Of a stretch of DNA of 64,000 nucleotides, positions 37,839-46,574 are shown in pieces. Made by a program: the position numbers and the translations under genes. Below the pieces are notes generated by a model. That model was not told the origin of the DNA and searched no databases. It was given only the letters and a program-made list of their open reading frames with translations. Each line of letters begins with the position of its first letter. The stretch's first letter is position 1. Source of the stretch: Cellulomonas sp. ES6 (GTDB lineage Bacteria > Actinomycetota > Actinomycetes > Actinomycetales > Cellulomonadaceae); contig NZ_CP125655.1 of assembly GCF_030053835.1 (NCBI RefSeq), positions 4,030,001 through 4,094,000 on the forward strand, given 5' to 3'.

Positions 37839-37880
37839 GACGTCGCAGGACCTTTCAGCAATGCGGATGGAGTGATCGCG

Positions 37881-38366
37881 ATGGCCGGAGCGCTGCGCAA
37901 GACCATGCTGTACCTCGGGCTTGCCGACGACCGTGGCGAGCACGACCAGTACGTCGACGAGTACGACGAGCCGGAGGCGACCGTGGGACAGGACTACGAG
38001 GCCGAGGTCACGCCGCTGCACCGGACCGCCGCGCCCGTCGAGCGCCCCGTCGCGCCGGCGCCCGCGCCCCGCCACGACGGCGAGGTCCGCCGCATCACGA
38101 CGATCCACCCGCGCTCCTACAACGACGCGCGCAAGATCGGCGAGGCGTTCCGGGAGAACACCCCGGTCATCATGAACCTGTCGGACATGGACGACGCGGA
38201 CGCCAAGCGGCTCGTCGACTTCGCCGCGGGCCTGATCTTCGGCCTCCACGGCGCGATCGAGCGGGTCACCAACAAGGTGTTCCTGCTGTCGCCGTCCTCG
38301 GTGGAGATCACCGGCGACGGCCGGCCCGCCGAGGCCTCGCGCGCCGGCTTCTTCAACCAGAGCTGA
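37881..38366 (+). CDS. sepF: Cell division protein SepF
   Basis: A 161-residue protein that tethers FtsZ to the membrane in actinobacteria lacking FtsA. The N-terminal amphipathic helix [14 protein letters not shown] binds membrane. A disordered acidic linker follows (20-70), then the SepF core with [20 protein letters not shown] and [23 protein letters not shown] at 37869 is well placed for ATG 37881; GTG 37872 is less likely. Confidence 0.95.
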   Translation: MAGALRKTMLYLGLADDRGEHDQYVDEYDEPEATVGQDYEAEVTPLHRTAAPVERPVAPAPAPRHDGEVRRITTIHPRSYNDARKIGEAFRENTPVIMNLSDMDDADAKRLVDFAAGLIFGLHGAIERVTNKVFLLSPSSVEITGDGRPAEASRAGFFNQS

Positions 38367-38388
38367 CGGATCGGGGAGACTGGGACGC

Positions 38389-38679
38389 GTGACCTTCGTC
38401 CTCGGCCTGCTGCAGCTCGTCGTCCTGGCCTTCATCCTCGTCCTGCTCGTGCGCCTCGTCCTCGACTGGGTGCAGTACTTCGCCCGGGACTGGCGCCCGC
38501 GCGGCGTCGCCCTCGTGGTCGCCGAGATCACGTACTCGGTGACGGACCCGCCGCTGCGCGCCCTGCGCCGGGTGATCCCGCCGTTGACGCTCGGCTCGGT
38601 GCGCCTCGACCTGGCGTTCCTCGTGCTCATGCTCGGGTGCTCGTTCCTGCTCTCCCTCCTGGGGTGGCTCGCGGCATGA
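38389..38679 (+). CDS. YggT family membrane protein
   Basis: A 96-residue protein with two hydrophobic helices (about 2-25 and 68-92) joined by the YggT core ITYSVTDPPLRALRRVIPP. Its role in division is not settled. Position between sepF and divIVA is conserved in actinobacteria. GTG 38389 starts 22 bases after sepF. Confidence 0.92.
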   Translation: MTFVLGLLQLVVLAFILVLLVRLVLDWVQYFARDWRPRGVALVVAEITYSVTDPPLRALRRVIPPLTLGSVRLDLAFLVLMLGCSFLLSLLGWLAA

Positions 38680-38768
38680 CGCCGCTGCTCCCCGGGCCGG
38701 CGTGCCCCCGGGTCCGATCGCGTGCCGCGGCACGCGGGCGGGTCGCGTGCACAAATCCCAATGTCCGC

Positions 38769-38774
38769 TACGGT
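38769..38774 (+). promoter_or_regulatory. -10 box of divIVA
   Basis: TACGGT in a comparatively AT-rich patch (CACAAATCCCAATG just before), about 62 bases before ATG 38837. A separate promoter for divIVA is usual. Confidence 0.45.
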
Positions 38775-38836
38775 GGCCCGAGGTGGTCGGCGGACTGCCA
38801 CCGGCTCGACCCAGTACGACCGAAGAGGTGACGACG

Positions 38837-39502
38837 ATGGCACTGCTGACGGCAGACGACGTCCTGAACAAGAAGTTCCAGGCGACGAAGTTCCGCGAGG
38901 GGTACGACCAGGACGAGGTCGACGACTTCCTCGACGAGGTCGTGAACACCCTCCGGGAGACCCAGAGCGAGAACGAGGACCTCAAGGCGAAGCTCGCCGC
39001 GGCGGAGCGCCGCATCGCCGAGCTCAGCCGCCAGGGCGCGCAGGCGTCCGCGGCCCCGAAGCCCGAGGAGAAGCCCGCCCCGGCCCCCGTCGCCGCCGCC
39101 CCGGCCCCGGCACCCGCCCCGGTGGCCACCGCGCCGGTCGCGCCGCAGAGGCAGAGCGAGCCCGAGTCCGCCACCGGCATGCTCGCCCTGGCCCAGAAGC
39201 TGCACGACGACTACGTCCGCAGCGGCCAGGAGGAGGGCGAGCGCATCGTCAACGAGGCGAAGGGTCAGGCCCAGCGCATCGTGCGCGAGGCCGAGGAGAC
39301 CTCCGCCCGCACGCTCAGCGAGCTGGAGCAGGAGCGCTCGGTGCTCGAGCGCAAGATCGACGAGCTCCGGGTGTTCGAGCGCGACTACCGCACGCGCCTC
39401 AAGAGCTACCTCGAGAACCTGCTCGGCGACCTCGACAACCGGGCCAGCGCGCTGCCGCAGCGCGGTGCCCAGGGCGCGACGCCGTCGGCCGACCGCCTCT
39501 GA
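38837..39502 (+). CDS. divIVA: DivIVA / Wag31, polar growth scaffold
   Basis: A 221-residue coiled-coil protein that marks cell poles and recruits wall synthesis. The N-terminal lipid-binding domain is LTADDVLNKKFQATKFREGYDQDEVDDFLDEVV. A first coiled coil ends near residue 70, an Ala/Pro linker (73-107) follows, and a second coiled coil runs about 125-205 with heptad-like ERIVNEAKGQAQRIVREAEE. Length is short compared with mycobacterial Wag31 (about 260). The hairpin at 39562-39595 ends the unit. Confidence 0.95.
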   Translation: MALLTADDVLNKKFQATKFREGYDQDEVDDFLDEVVNTLRETQSENEDLKAKLAAAERRIAELSRQGAQASAAPKPEEKPAPAPVAAAPAPAPAPVATAPVAPQRQSEPESATGMLALAQKLHDDYVRSGQEEGERIVNEAKGQAQRIVREAEETSARTLSELEQERSVLERKIDELRVFERDYRTRLKSYLENLLGDLDNRASALPQRGAQGATPSADRL

Positions 39503-39561
39503 CACCGGCGCCGCCGGGCGCCTGCCGACCCGGCCGGCAGCCGGACGCCTCGTCACCCACG

Positions 39562-39595
39562 ACACACCACGCCCGCCCCGTCGGGCGTGGTGTGT
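39562..39595. terminator. Terminator after divIVA
   Basis: A perfect 14-bp stem (39562-39575 with 39582-39595) around a 6-base loop. Its last base is also the first base of the -35 box of the next gene. Confidence 0.75.
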
Positions 39596-39623
39596 TGTGC
39601 GTCCAGGGCGGGGCGCATAGTCT
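39595..39623 (+). promoter_or_regulatory. Promoter of the DksA/TraR-like gene
   Basis: TTGTGC (39595-39600), exactly 17 bases, then TAGTCT (39618-39623). The start codon follows 31 bases later, with GAAAGAGGA as RBS. Confidence 0.65.
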
Positions 39624-39654
39624 CTGCGGACTCATCTGAGGAAAGAGGACCCCC

Positions 39655-40113
39655 GTGGCCATCAACGACTCGCTCAGCGCGCACGCCCCTCGCACGCTCC
39701 CCGACCTGACGGACGCGGCCACCCGGTTCCCCGTCCGGGCCGGTGAGGACCCCTGGACCGAGCAGGAGGTGCAGGAGATCGCCACCGAGCTCGTCGCCGA
39801 GATCGACCGCCTGACCGCGGAGCTCGCGGCGGCCGACGAGGAGCTGTCGAACCTCCTGCGCAACTCCGGCGACGGCGCGGGCGACGACCAGGCCGACTCC
39901 GGCTCCAGCGCTCTCGAGCGCGAGCACGAGCTCACGCTGGTCAACAACACCCGCGACATGCTCGAGCAGACCACCCGCGCGCTGGCCCGCATCGACGCCG
40001 GCACGTTCGGCCGCTGCGACTCGTGCGGCGAGGCGATCGGCAAGGCCCGCGTGCAGGCGTTCCCGCGGGCGACGCTCTGCGTGGCCTGCAAGCAGCGCGA
40101 GGAGCGCCGCTGA
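39655..40113 (+). CDS. TraR/DksA family zinc-finger protein
   Basis: A 152-residue protein. The N-terminal part (about 30-110) is a helical hairpin (EIATELVAEIDRLTAELAAADEEL). The C-terminal zinc finger has Cys pairs in GRCDSCGEAIG and LCVACKQ. DksA-type proteins reach into the RNA polymerase secondary channel; this actinobacterial group is often adjacent to divIVA and lspA, but its effect on transcription is not established. Start GTG 39655. Confidence 0.88.
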   Translation: MAINDSLSAHAPRTLPDLTDAATRFPVRAGEDPWTEQEVQEIATELVAEIDRLTAELAAADEELSNLLRNSGDGAGDDQADSGSSALEREHELTLVNNTRDMLEQTTRALARIDAGTFGRCDSCGEAIGKARVQAFPRATLCVACKQREERR

Positions 40114-40130
40114 CGCCGACCGCGACGTCC

Positions 40131-40164
40131 ACGACGGCCCCCGGGTGATCCCGGGGGCCGTCGT
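40131..40164. terminator. Terminator after the DksA/TraR-like gene
   Basis: A perfect 15-bp GC-rich stem (40131-40145 with 40150-40164) with the 4-base loop TGAT. Confidence 0.78.
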
Positions 40165-40263
40165 GCGTCCGGGCGTCGGCCGGGTCGCGCCCGGCGCGTC
40201 GTCCCGGTGCGGCCGGGGACGTCCGCGGGCGTGCGGGGCCGCCGCCGTGCCGCGGCACGCCCG

Positions 40264-40269
40264 TAGACT
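40264..40269 (+). promoter_or_regulatory. -10 box of lspA
   Basis: TAGACT ends 8 bases before ATG 40278, which suggests a leaderless or nearly leaderless lspA transcript. Confidence 0.5.
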
Positions 40270-40277
40270 CTGCGGCG

Positions 40278-41018
40278 ATGTCGCGAACCCCCGGGCCCGA
40301 GCCCGTCCCCGCCACCCCGCAGCCCGGCGCCGCCGAGAGCGCAGCCGCTCCCGTCCGCCCGGAGGTCGGCCCGCAGCCCGCCACGGCGCGGGACGGCGCC
40401 CCGGTGCCCGGCGGCGGACCGCGTCGCCGGTTCGTGACCGGGCTGGTCGTGCTGGCGGTCGCCACGCTCGCCCTCGACCAGGCGACGAAGGCGTGGGCGC
40501 TCGCGACGCTGGAGGAGGGCGTCCGGCGCCCGCTGCTGGGCGACCTGCTCGGGCTGCAGCTGCTGTTCAACCCCGGTGCCGCGCTCGGCATCGCCACCGG
40601 CACGACCTGGCTGCTGACCGTCGTCGCGATCACCGTCGTGGTGGTGATCGTGCGGGTGTCGCGCCGCCTGGGGTCCCGCGGCTGGACCGTCGCGCTGGGG
40701 CTCCTGCTCGGCGGGGCGCTCGGCAACCTGGTCGACCGGATGATCCGCGAGCCCGGCGTCGCGCGCGGGCACGTCGTGGACTTCATCGCGTACGCGGACT
40801 GGTTCGTGGGCAACGTCGCCGACATCGCGATCGTCGTCGCGGCGGGCATGCTGATGCTGCTGTCGCTGCTCGGCATCCGGCTCGACGGCTCCCGTGAGGG
40901 CCGCGGCGAGGACGACGGGCGGCAGGACGGCGCGGCGGAGGGCGACGGCGGCGCGGCGGGCGACGGCGTGGGCGGTGCGTCCGCCGACGTCCCGGGCGGG
41001 GCGCGCGCCGATGGCTGA
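40278..41018 (+). CDS. lspA: Lipoprotein signal peptidase
   Basis: A 246-residue membrane aspartic protease that cuts lipoprotein signal peptides before the lipidated Cys. Four helices lie between about residues 52 and 205. The catalytic Asps are in [10 protein letters not shown] and [10 protein letters not shown]; the family FNPGAALGI is also present. Both ends are long and low in complexity (Pro/Ala-rich 1-50, Asp/Gly-rich 206-246). The stop overlaps the rluD start by 8 bases. Confidence 0.94.
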   Translation: MSRTPGPEPVPATPQPGAAESAAAPVRPEVGPQPATARDGAPVPGGGPRRRFVTGLVVLAVATLALDQATKAWALATLEEGVRRPLLGDLLGLQLLFNPGAALGIATGTTWLLTVVAITVVVVIVRVSRRLGSRGWTVALGLLLGGALGNLVDRMIREPGVARGHVVDFIAYADWFVGNVADIAIVVAAGMLMLLSLLGIRLDGSREGRGEDDGRQDGAAEGDGGAAGDGVGGASADVPGGARADG

Positions 41019-41946
41019 GGTCCGGACCCTGCCGGTCCCGGACGCGCTGGCGGGGGAGCGGGTCGACGCCGCGCTGTCGCGGATGCTCGGGCTGTCGCGG
41101 ACCCGCGCGGCGGAGCTCGCCGAGGGCGGGTACGTGCGCGTCGACGGGCTGGCCGTGGGCAAGTCCGCCCGCCTGCCCGCGGACGGCTGGCTCGAGGTCG
41201 AGGTCCCGGCGCCCGAGGCGAGCCGGACGGTGGACTCCGAGCAGGACGTCCCGGCCCTCGGCATCGCGTACGACGACGCGGACCTCGTGGTGGTGGACAA
41301 GCCCGTGGGCGTCGCCGCCCACCCGTCGCCGGGCTGGACCGGCCCGACCGTCGTCGGCGTGCTCGCCGCGCGCGGCTACCACGTCTCGACCTCGGGCGCG
41401 GCGGAGCGGCAGGGTGTCGTGCACCGCCTGGACGTCGGGACGTCGGGCCTGATGGTCGTCGCGAAGAGCGAGCACGCGTACACGGTGCTCAAGCGGGCGT
41501 TCAAGGAGCGCACCGTCGAGAAGGTCTACCACGCGCTCGCGCAGGGCCACCCCGAGCCGACGACCGGGACGATCGACGCCCCGATCGGCCGGCACCCGGG
41601 GCAGGACTGGAAGTTCGCGGTCACCGCGGAGGGCAAGCCGTCGGTCACGCACTACGAGGTGCTGGAGATGCTCCCGGCCGCGTCGCTCGCGGAGGTGCAC
41701 CTCGAGACGGGCCGGACGCACCAGATCCGCGTGCACTTCGCGGCGCTGCGGCACCCGCTGGTGGGCGACCTGACGTACGGCGCGGACCCCGTGCTCGCCG
41801 AGCGGGTCGGGCTCACGCGGCAGTGGCTGCACGCGGTGCGGCTCGGCTTCGCGCACCCCGCGGACGGGCGGTGGCTGGAGGTGACCAGCGGCTACCCGGC
41901 GGACCTGGAGCACGCGCTGGAGACGCTGCGCGACGGCTACCGCTGA
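41011..41946 (+). CDS. rluD: 23S rRNA pseudouridine synthase (RluD family)
   Basis: A 311-residue enzyme. An S4 RNA-binding domain ([30 protein letters not shown]) leads to the catalytic domain with the Asp in [18 protein letters not shown]. Further family marks are [14 protein letters not shown] and [23 protein letters not shown]. It overlaps lspA by 8 bases, a pairing seen widely in actinobacteria. Confidence 0.94.
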   Translation: MAEVRTLPVPDALAGERVDAALSRMLGLSRTRAAELAEGGYVRVDGLAVGKSARLPADGWLEVEVPAPEASRTVDSEQDVPALGIAYDDADLVVVDKPVGVAAHPSPGWTGPTVVGVLAARGYHVSTSGAAERQGVVHRLDVGTSGLMVVAKSEHAYTVLKRAFKERTVEKVYHALAQGHPEPTTGTIDAPIGRHPGQDWKFAVTAEGKPSVTHYEVLEMLPAASLAEVHLETGRTHQIRVHFAALRHPLVGDLTYGADPVLAERVGLTRQWLHAVRLGFAHPADGRWLEVTSGYPADLEHALETLRDGYR

Positions 41947-42008
41947 CGCCTCCCGCGCGGTCGCCCGGGTCGGCGGCGGGGCACGCCGGGTCTGTCGGAC
42001 GGTCGACC

Positions 42009-42014
42009 TAGGAT
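42009..42014 (+). promoter_or_regulatory. -10 box of dnaE
   Basis: TAGGAT ends 7 bases before ATG 42022. The upstream ATG at 42013 overlaps the box itself, so 42022 is the better start. Confidence 0.55.
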
Positions 42015-42021
42015 GGCGGGC

Positions 42022-45000
42022 ATGGCATCAGGTGGCAGCAACGGTTCCGACTTCGTCCACCTGCACGTGCACTCCGAGTACTCGATGCTCGACGGCGCGG
42101 CCCGGGTCGGCGAGATGCTCGCGGAGGCCCAGCGCCTCGGCCAGTCGGCCATGGCGATCACCGACCACGGCTACCTGTTCGGCGCCTTCGACTTCTACTC
42201 GCAGGCCAAGAAGCTCGGGGTCAAGCCGATCATCGGGGTCGAGGCGTACGTCACGCCGGGCACCAGCCGGTTCGACCAGACGCGCGTGCGCTGGGGCGAG
42301 GCGCACCAGGCGGCCGACGACGTCTCCGCCCGCGGCGCCTACACGCACCTCACGCTGCTGTCCCAGAGCACCGAGGGCATGCACAACCTGTTCCGGATGG
42401 GCTCGCTGGCCTCGCTCGAGGGGCAGATGGGCAAGTGGCCGCGCATGGACCGCGAGCTGCTGCAGACGTACAGCACCGGGCTGATCGCGACGTCGGGGTG
42501 CCCGTCGGGCGAGATCCAGACGCGGCTGCGGCTGGGGCACGACGCCGAGGCGCTGCGCGCGGCCGGGGAGCTGCAGGACATCTTCGGCAAGGAGAACTTC
42601 TTCGTCGAGCTGATGGACCACGGGCTCGAGATCGAGCGCCGGACCATCAAGGGCCTGCTGAGCATCGCCGAGCAGATCGGCGCGCCGGTCGTCGCCACGA
42701 ACGACCTGCACTACACCCGCAAGGAGGACGCGCACGCGCACGAGGTGCTGCTGGCCGTCCAGTCCGGGTCCACGCTCGACGAGCCGACGTACGACCAGGG
42801 CGGCTCGCGCTTCGCGTTCAGCGGCGACGGCTACTACGTCAAGTCCGCGCAGGAGATGCGCCAGACCTGGTCGGAGCTGCCGGAGGCGTGCGACAACACG
42901 CTGCTCATCGCGGAGCGGTGCGAGGTCGAGTTCCCGACGGGCGCCAACTACATGCCGCGCTTCCCCGTCCCGGAGGGCGAGGACGAGAACTCGTGGTTCA
43001 TCAAGGAGGTCGAGCGCGGGCTGCACCGGCGGTACCCCGGCGGCATCCCGGACGACGTGCGGGCCCAGGCGCGGTACGAGACCGACGTCATCGTCCAGCT
43101 CGGCTTCTCCGGCTACTTCCTCGTCGTCGCCGACTTCATCGCGTGGGCCCGCGAGCAGGGCATCCGCGTCGGGCCGGGACGCGGCTCCGCGGCCGGGTCG
43201 ATGGCCTCGTACGCGATGGGCATCACCGAGCTCGACCCGCTGCGGCACGGGCTGATCTTCGAGCGGTTCCTCAACCCCGAGCGCGTCTCCTGGCCCGACG
43301 TCGACGTCGACTTCGACGAGCGCCGGCGCGGCGAGGTCATCCGGTACGTCACCGAGAAGTACGGCGACGACCGGGTCGCGCAGATCGTCACGTACGGCAC
43401 CATCAAGGCGAAGCAGGCCCTCAAGGACTCCTCGCGCGTGCTGGGCTTCCCGTTCGCGATGGGGGAGAAGCTCACCAAGGCGATGCCGCCCGCCGTCATG
43501 GGCAAGGACATCCCGCTGTCCGGCATGTACGACCCGGAGCACCCGCGCTACGCCGAGGCCGAGGAGTTCCGGCAGGTCGTCGCCGCCGACCCCGAGGCGC
43601 AGCGCGTCCTGGAGACCGCGCGCGGCCTGGAGAACCTCAAGCGCCAGTGGGGCGTGCACGCCGCCGGCGTCATCATGTCCAGCGAGCCGCTGATCGACAT
43701 CATCCCGATCATGAAGCGGCCGCAGGACGGCGCGGTCATCACGCAGTTCGACTACCCGACGTCCGAGGGCCTCGGCCTCATCAAGATGGACTTCCTCGGG
43801 CTGCGGAACCTCACGATCCTCGACGACGCGCTGCGCAACATCGTCATGAACGACAAGCCGGCCATCGAGCTCGAGGAGATCCCCCTCGACGACAAGCCGA
43901 CGTACGAGCTGCTGGCGCGCGGCGACACCCTGGGCGTGTTCCAGCTCGACGGCGGCCCGATGCGGGCGCTGCTGCGGCAGATGCGCCCCGACAACTTCGA
44001 GGACATCTCCGCCGTCATCGCCCTGTACCGGCCCGGGCCGATGGGCATGAACTCGCACACGAACTACGCGCTGCGCAAGAACGGCCTCCAGCCGATCACG
44101 CCCATCCACCCGGAGCTCGAGGAGCCCCTGGCGGAGGTCCTCGACGGCACGTACGGCCTCATCGTGTACCAGGAGCAGGTGCAGAAGGCCGCGCAGGTGC
44201 TCGCGGGCTACTCGCTCGGCCAGGCCGACCTGCTGCGCCGCGCGATGGGCAAGAAGAAGAAGGAGATCCTCGACAAGGAGTTCGTGCCGTTCGAGGCGGG
44301 CATGAAGGAGCGCGGCTACTCCAAGCCGGCGATCCAGGCGGTCTGGGACACGCTGGTCCCGTTCGCGGGCTACGCGTTCAACAAGGCGCACTCCGCCGGG
44401 TACGGGGTCGTCTCGTACTGGACGGCGTACCTCAAGGCGAACTACCCGACCGAGTACATGGCGGGCCTGCTCACGTCGGTGGGCGACGACAAGGACAAGT
44501 CCGCCCTGTACCTCGGCGAGTGCCGGCGCATGGGCATCACCGTCCTGCCGCCCGACGTGAACTCGTCCTCCGCCCTGTTCACGGCCGTCGGGCCCGACAT
44601 CCGGTTCGGCCTGACCGCCGTCCGCAACGTCGGCGCCAACGTCGTCGAGGCGATCGTGCGGACGCGCGAGGAGAAGGGCGAGTTCACCTCGTTCACCGAC
44701 TTCCTCGACAAGGTCCCGGCCGTGGTCTGCAACAAGCGGACCATCGAGTCGCTCATCAAGGCCGGCGCGTTCGACTCGCTCGGCCACGCCCGCCGGGCGC
44801 TGCTGCTCGTGCACGAGCAGGCCGTGGAGTCCGTGATCGGCGTCAAGCGGCGCGAGGCCGAGGGGCAGTTCGACCTGTTCGCGGACCTCGGGGGCGACGA
44901 CGGGCCCGGGTTCTCCGTGCAGGTGCCCGACGTGCCGGACTGGGACAAGAAGCAGCGGCTGCAGTTCGAGCGGGAGATGCTCGGCCTGTACGTCTCCGAC

Positions 45001-45603
45001 CACCCGCTGTCCGGGCTGGAGCACGTGCTGTCCGCCGCCGCGGACGTGTCGATCGCGACGCTCAACGCCGACGAGGCGCGGCCCGACGGGTCCACCGTCG
45101 TCGTCGCGGGGCTCGTGACGTCCCTGCAGCGCAAGATGTCCAAGCAGGGCAACCCGTGGGCCGCCGTCACGCTGGAGGACATGGAGGGCTCGGTCGAGAT
45201 CATGTTCTTCGGCGAGACCTACCTCGCCTACTCGACCGTGCTGGCCGAGGACGCCGTCATCGTGGTGCGCGGCCGGGTGCGGCGCCGGGACGACGCCATG
45301 CAGCTGCAGGCCATGGAGGTGTCGCTGCCGGACCTGTCCGCCGTCGCCGACGCGCCCGTGGTGGTGCGGATGTCCGAGGCCCGGTGCACGCCGCCCGTCC
45401 TCGAGCGGCTGCTGGAGGTGCTCCGCACCCACCCCGGGATGTCGGAGATCCACTTCCGCGTCGCGCAGGTCCGCGGGGGCACCGCGCTCGTGATGCCGAA
45501 CGGCGGCTGGCGGGTGGAGCGCTCGCCCGCGCTGTACGGCGACCTGAAGGCGCTGCTCGGCCCGGGCTGCCTCGAGTCGGCGACGACCCCGGTCGGCGTC
45601 TAG
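42022..45603 (+). CDS. dnaE: DNA polymerase III alpha subunit
   Basis: A 1193-residue replicative polymerase, DnaE1 type. The PHP domain opens with DFVHLHVHSEYSMLDGAARV. The catalytic Asps are in VSWPDVDVDFDERRRGEV and further Asp in the palm. The helix-hairpin-helix and OB domains follow, and QFDLF near residue 950 looks like a beta-clamp-binding motif. Length and order are normal. It ends in a strong hairpin (45604-45637). Confidence 0.96.
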   Translation: MASGGSNGSDFVHLHVHSEYSMLDGAARVGEMLAEAQRLGQSAMAITDHGYLFGAFDFYSQAKKLGVKPIIGVEAYVTPGTSRFDQTRVRWGEAHQAADDVSARGAYTHLTLLSQSTEGMHNLFRMGSLASLEGQMGKWPRMDRELLQTYSTGLIATSGCPSGEIQTRLRLGHDAEALRAAGELQDIFGKENFFVELMDHGLEIERRTIKGLLSIAEQIGAPVVATNDLHYTRKEDAHAHEVLLAVQSGSTLDEPTYDQGGSRFAFSGDGYYVKSAQEMRQTWSELPEACDNTLLIAERCEVEFPTGANYMPRFPVPEGEDENSWFIKEVERGLHRRYPGGIPDDVRAQARYETDVIVQLGFSGYFLVVADFIAWAREQGIRVGPGRGSAAGSMASYAMGITELDPLRHGLIFERFLNPERVSWPDVDVDFDERRRGEVIRYVTEKYGDDRVAQIVTYGTIKAKQALKDSSRVLGFPFAMGEKLTKAMPPAVMGKDIPLSGMYDPEHPRYAEAEEFRQVVAADPEAQRVLETARGLENLKRQWGVHAAGVIMSSEPLIDIIPIMKRPQDGAVITQFDYPTSEGLGLIKMDFLGLRNLTILDDALRNIVMNDKPAIELEEIPLDDKPTYELLARGDTLGVFQLDGGPMRALLRQMRPDNFEDISAVIALYRPGPMGMNSHTNYALRKNGLQPITPIHPELEEPLAEVLDGTYGLIVYQEQVQKAAQVLAGYSLGQADLLRRAMGKKKKEILDKEFVPFEAGMKERGYSKPAIQAVWDTLVPFAGYAFNKAHSAGYGVVSYWTAYLKANYPTEYMAGLLTSVGDDKDKSALYLGECRRMGITVLPPDVNSSSALFTAVGPDIRFGLTAVRNVGANVVEAIVRTREEKGEFTSFTDFLDKVPAVVCNKRTIESLIKAGAFDSLGHARRALLLVHEQAVESVIGVKRREAEGQFDLFADLGGDDGPGFSVQVPDVPDWDKKQRLQFEREMLGLYVSDHPLSGLEHVLSAAADVSIATLNADEARPDGSTVVVAGLVTSLQRKMSKQGNPWAAVTLEDMEGSVEIMFFGETYLAYSTVLAEDAVIVVRGRVRRRDDAMQLQAMEVSLPDLSAVADAPVVVRMSEARCTPPVLERLLEVLRTHPGMSEIHFRVAQVRGGTALVMPNGGWRVERSPALYGDLKALLGPGCLESATTPVGV

Positions 45604-45637
45604 GGCCCGCGCCGGGCCGTCCGGCCCGGCGCGGGCC
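45604..45637. terminator. Terminator after dnaE
   Basis: A perfect 15-bp stem (45604-45618 with 45623-45637) with the loop GTCC, beginning directly after the stop codon. Confidence 0.78.
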
Positions 45638-45680
45638 TCGGGCGGGCGCGGACGGGCGCGTCCACAGCTGCGCCGCCGCA

Positions 45681-45757
45681 CGCCGGGGTCGTCCGCCCGC
45701 CGAGCTCGTCAACGCGCAACGAGGTCGTCAGCTCGGCGCCGGGGTCGTCCGCCCGCC
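45681..45757. repeat. 21-base direct repeat in the dnaE/S4 gap
   Basis: The same 21 bases (starting CGCCGGGGTCGTCC) occur at 45681-45701 and 45737-45757, offset by 56 bases. Each is followed by a GAGCTCGTCA or GAGGTCGTCA word. Confidence 0.7.
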
Positions 45758-45759
45758 CC

Positions 45760-45825
45760 GAGGTCGTCAGCTCGCGCTGAGGTCGTCAGGTCGACGTGAC
45801 GACCTCGGCCGGAGGTGACGACCTC
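45760..45825. repeat. Four-decamer inverted cassette (GAGGTCGTCA type), copy B
   Basis: GAGGTCGTCA at 45760 and 45779, TGACGACCTC at 45797 and 45816: offsets 19, 18, 19, identical to copy A at 2221-2286. A further direct word lies at 45721. The linkers differ on the left but the right linker (GGCCGGAGG, GGCCGGGAG in copy A) is nearly the same. Confidence 0.88.
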
Positions 45826-45853
45826 GCGTGCGGCTGCGTCCGCAGCGTCCCGC

Positions 45854-45920
45854 GAGTTCGGCAGGTGCGGTGCGAGTTCGGCACCTCCGACTGCCGAACT
45901 CGACCGGGAGTGCCGAACTC
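45854..45920. repeat. Four-decamer inverted cassette with a different core (GAGTTCGGCA)
   Basis: GAGTTCGGCA at 45854 and 45874, TGCCGAACTC at 45892 and 45911: offsets 20, 18, 19. The right linker GACCGGGAG resembles that of the other cassettes. The architecture is conserved while the repeated word changes. It fills the rest of the convergent gap up to the S4 gene. Confidence 0.85.
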
Positions 45921-45959
45921 GCCGGGAGTCCCGAGCTCGCGGGGTGCTGTCGGGGCGCG

Positions 45960-46178
45960 TCAGGCGACGGTGGCGCGGTGCGGGCCCGCCGGGGTGGCGA
46001 CCTCGACGACGTCGCCGCGGTGCAGCTGGCGGCCGCGGCGCGACTCCGGCTCACCGTTGACGGTCACCTCGCCGTCGTCGAGGAGCGCCCGCGCGTCCGC
46101 CCCCGAGTCGGCCAGGCCGGCGAGCTTGAGGAACTGCCCGAGTCGGATGACGTCGTCGGAGATCGGCACGGTGGTCAC
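45960..46178 (-). CDS. Small S4-domain RNA-binding protein
   Basis: A 72-residue protein that is almost entirely one S4 domain: [40 protein letters not shown]. It resembles the YbcJ/RlbA-type small S4 proteins, which bind structured RNA, perhaps rRNA. GTG 46178 is chosen because it gives the family length; the long frame upstream is a shadow of hisD. It is divergent from hisD and convergent with dnaE. Confidence 0.85.
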   Translation of the reverse strand: MTTVPISDDVIRLGQFLKLAGLADSGADARALLDDGEVTVNGEPESRRGRQLHRGDVVEVATPAGPHRATVA

Positions 46179-46561
46179 CGGACCATCCTGCCAGCGCGCG
46201 GCACGGTCTTGCCCGGCCCGAGCCGGCTGACCTCGAGCGCCGGGCGGGAGCCACCCGACCGCCGTCCGCCCGCGTCCGCCTGCCGGTGCCGGTCCCGCCC
46301 GGGCCCGGCGCGGTCCGGCCGACGGGAACCGTGCCAGCCTGCCGGAGCCGGAAGGCGCGGGGCCCACACGTCGGCGACGTGCGCCTCGGCGGCGGTCTCC
46401 GGCCGCGCGCAGGCGTCCGTGCCGGTGGACACGCCGGCGATCGCGCGTCGGCGACTGCGCCCCGGCGGCCGCGCCTCGGCGGCCGCGCCCCGGCGGCGGG
46501 TTCCGGCCGCGCGCAGGCGTCCGTGCCGGTGGACGCCCCGGCGCACGTTCCGGGGCGCCCC
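46179..46561. other. Divergent intergenic region between the S4 gene and hisD
   Basis: About 380 bases without a gene. It is dominated by low-complexity GC sequence and a repeated block (see 46398-46534). Only the hisD -10 box is clear; no promoter for the S4 gene could be placed. Confidence 0.5.
46398..46534. repeat. 33-base perfect direct repeat upstream of hisD
   Basis: The same 33 bases (starting TCCGGCCGCGCGCAGG) occur at 46398-46430 and 46502-46534, offset by 104. Between them are three degenerate CGCC(C/T)CGGCGGC units, so the whole region looks like a local duplication. Confidence 0.75.
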
Positions 46562-46567
46562 TAGAAT
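46562..46567 (+). promoter_or_regulatory. -10 box of hisD
   Basis: TAGAAT, one base from TATAAT, ends 7 bases before GTG 46575. A leaderless transcript is likely. Confidence 0.6.
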
Positions 46568-46574
46568 CGGGAGG

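Noticed and set aside
42013..42021. ATG 42013 as the dnaE start
   Set aside because: It overlaps the -10 box TAGGAT; ATG 42022 has the leaderless spacing.
42028..45681. A 1217-codon open frame on the minus strand opposite dnaE
   Set aside because: It is a mirror of dnaE caused by high GC at third positions; the translation has no recognisable domain and dnaE is certain.
45681..45930. CRISPR array
   Set aside because: The repeats are only about 10 bases, partly inverted, with 8-10 base linkers, and no cas gene is near.
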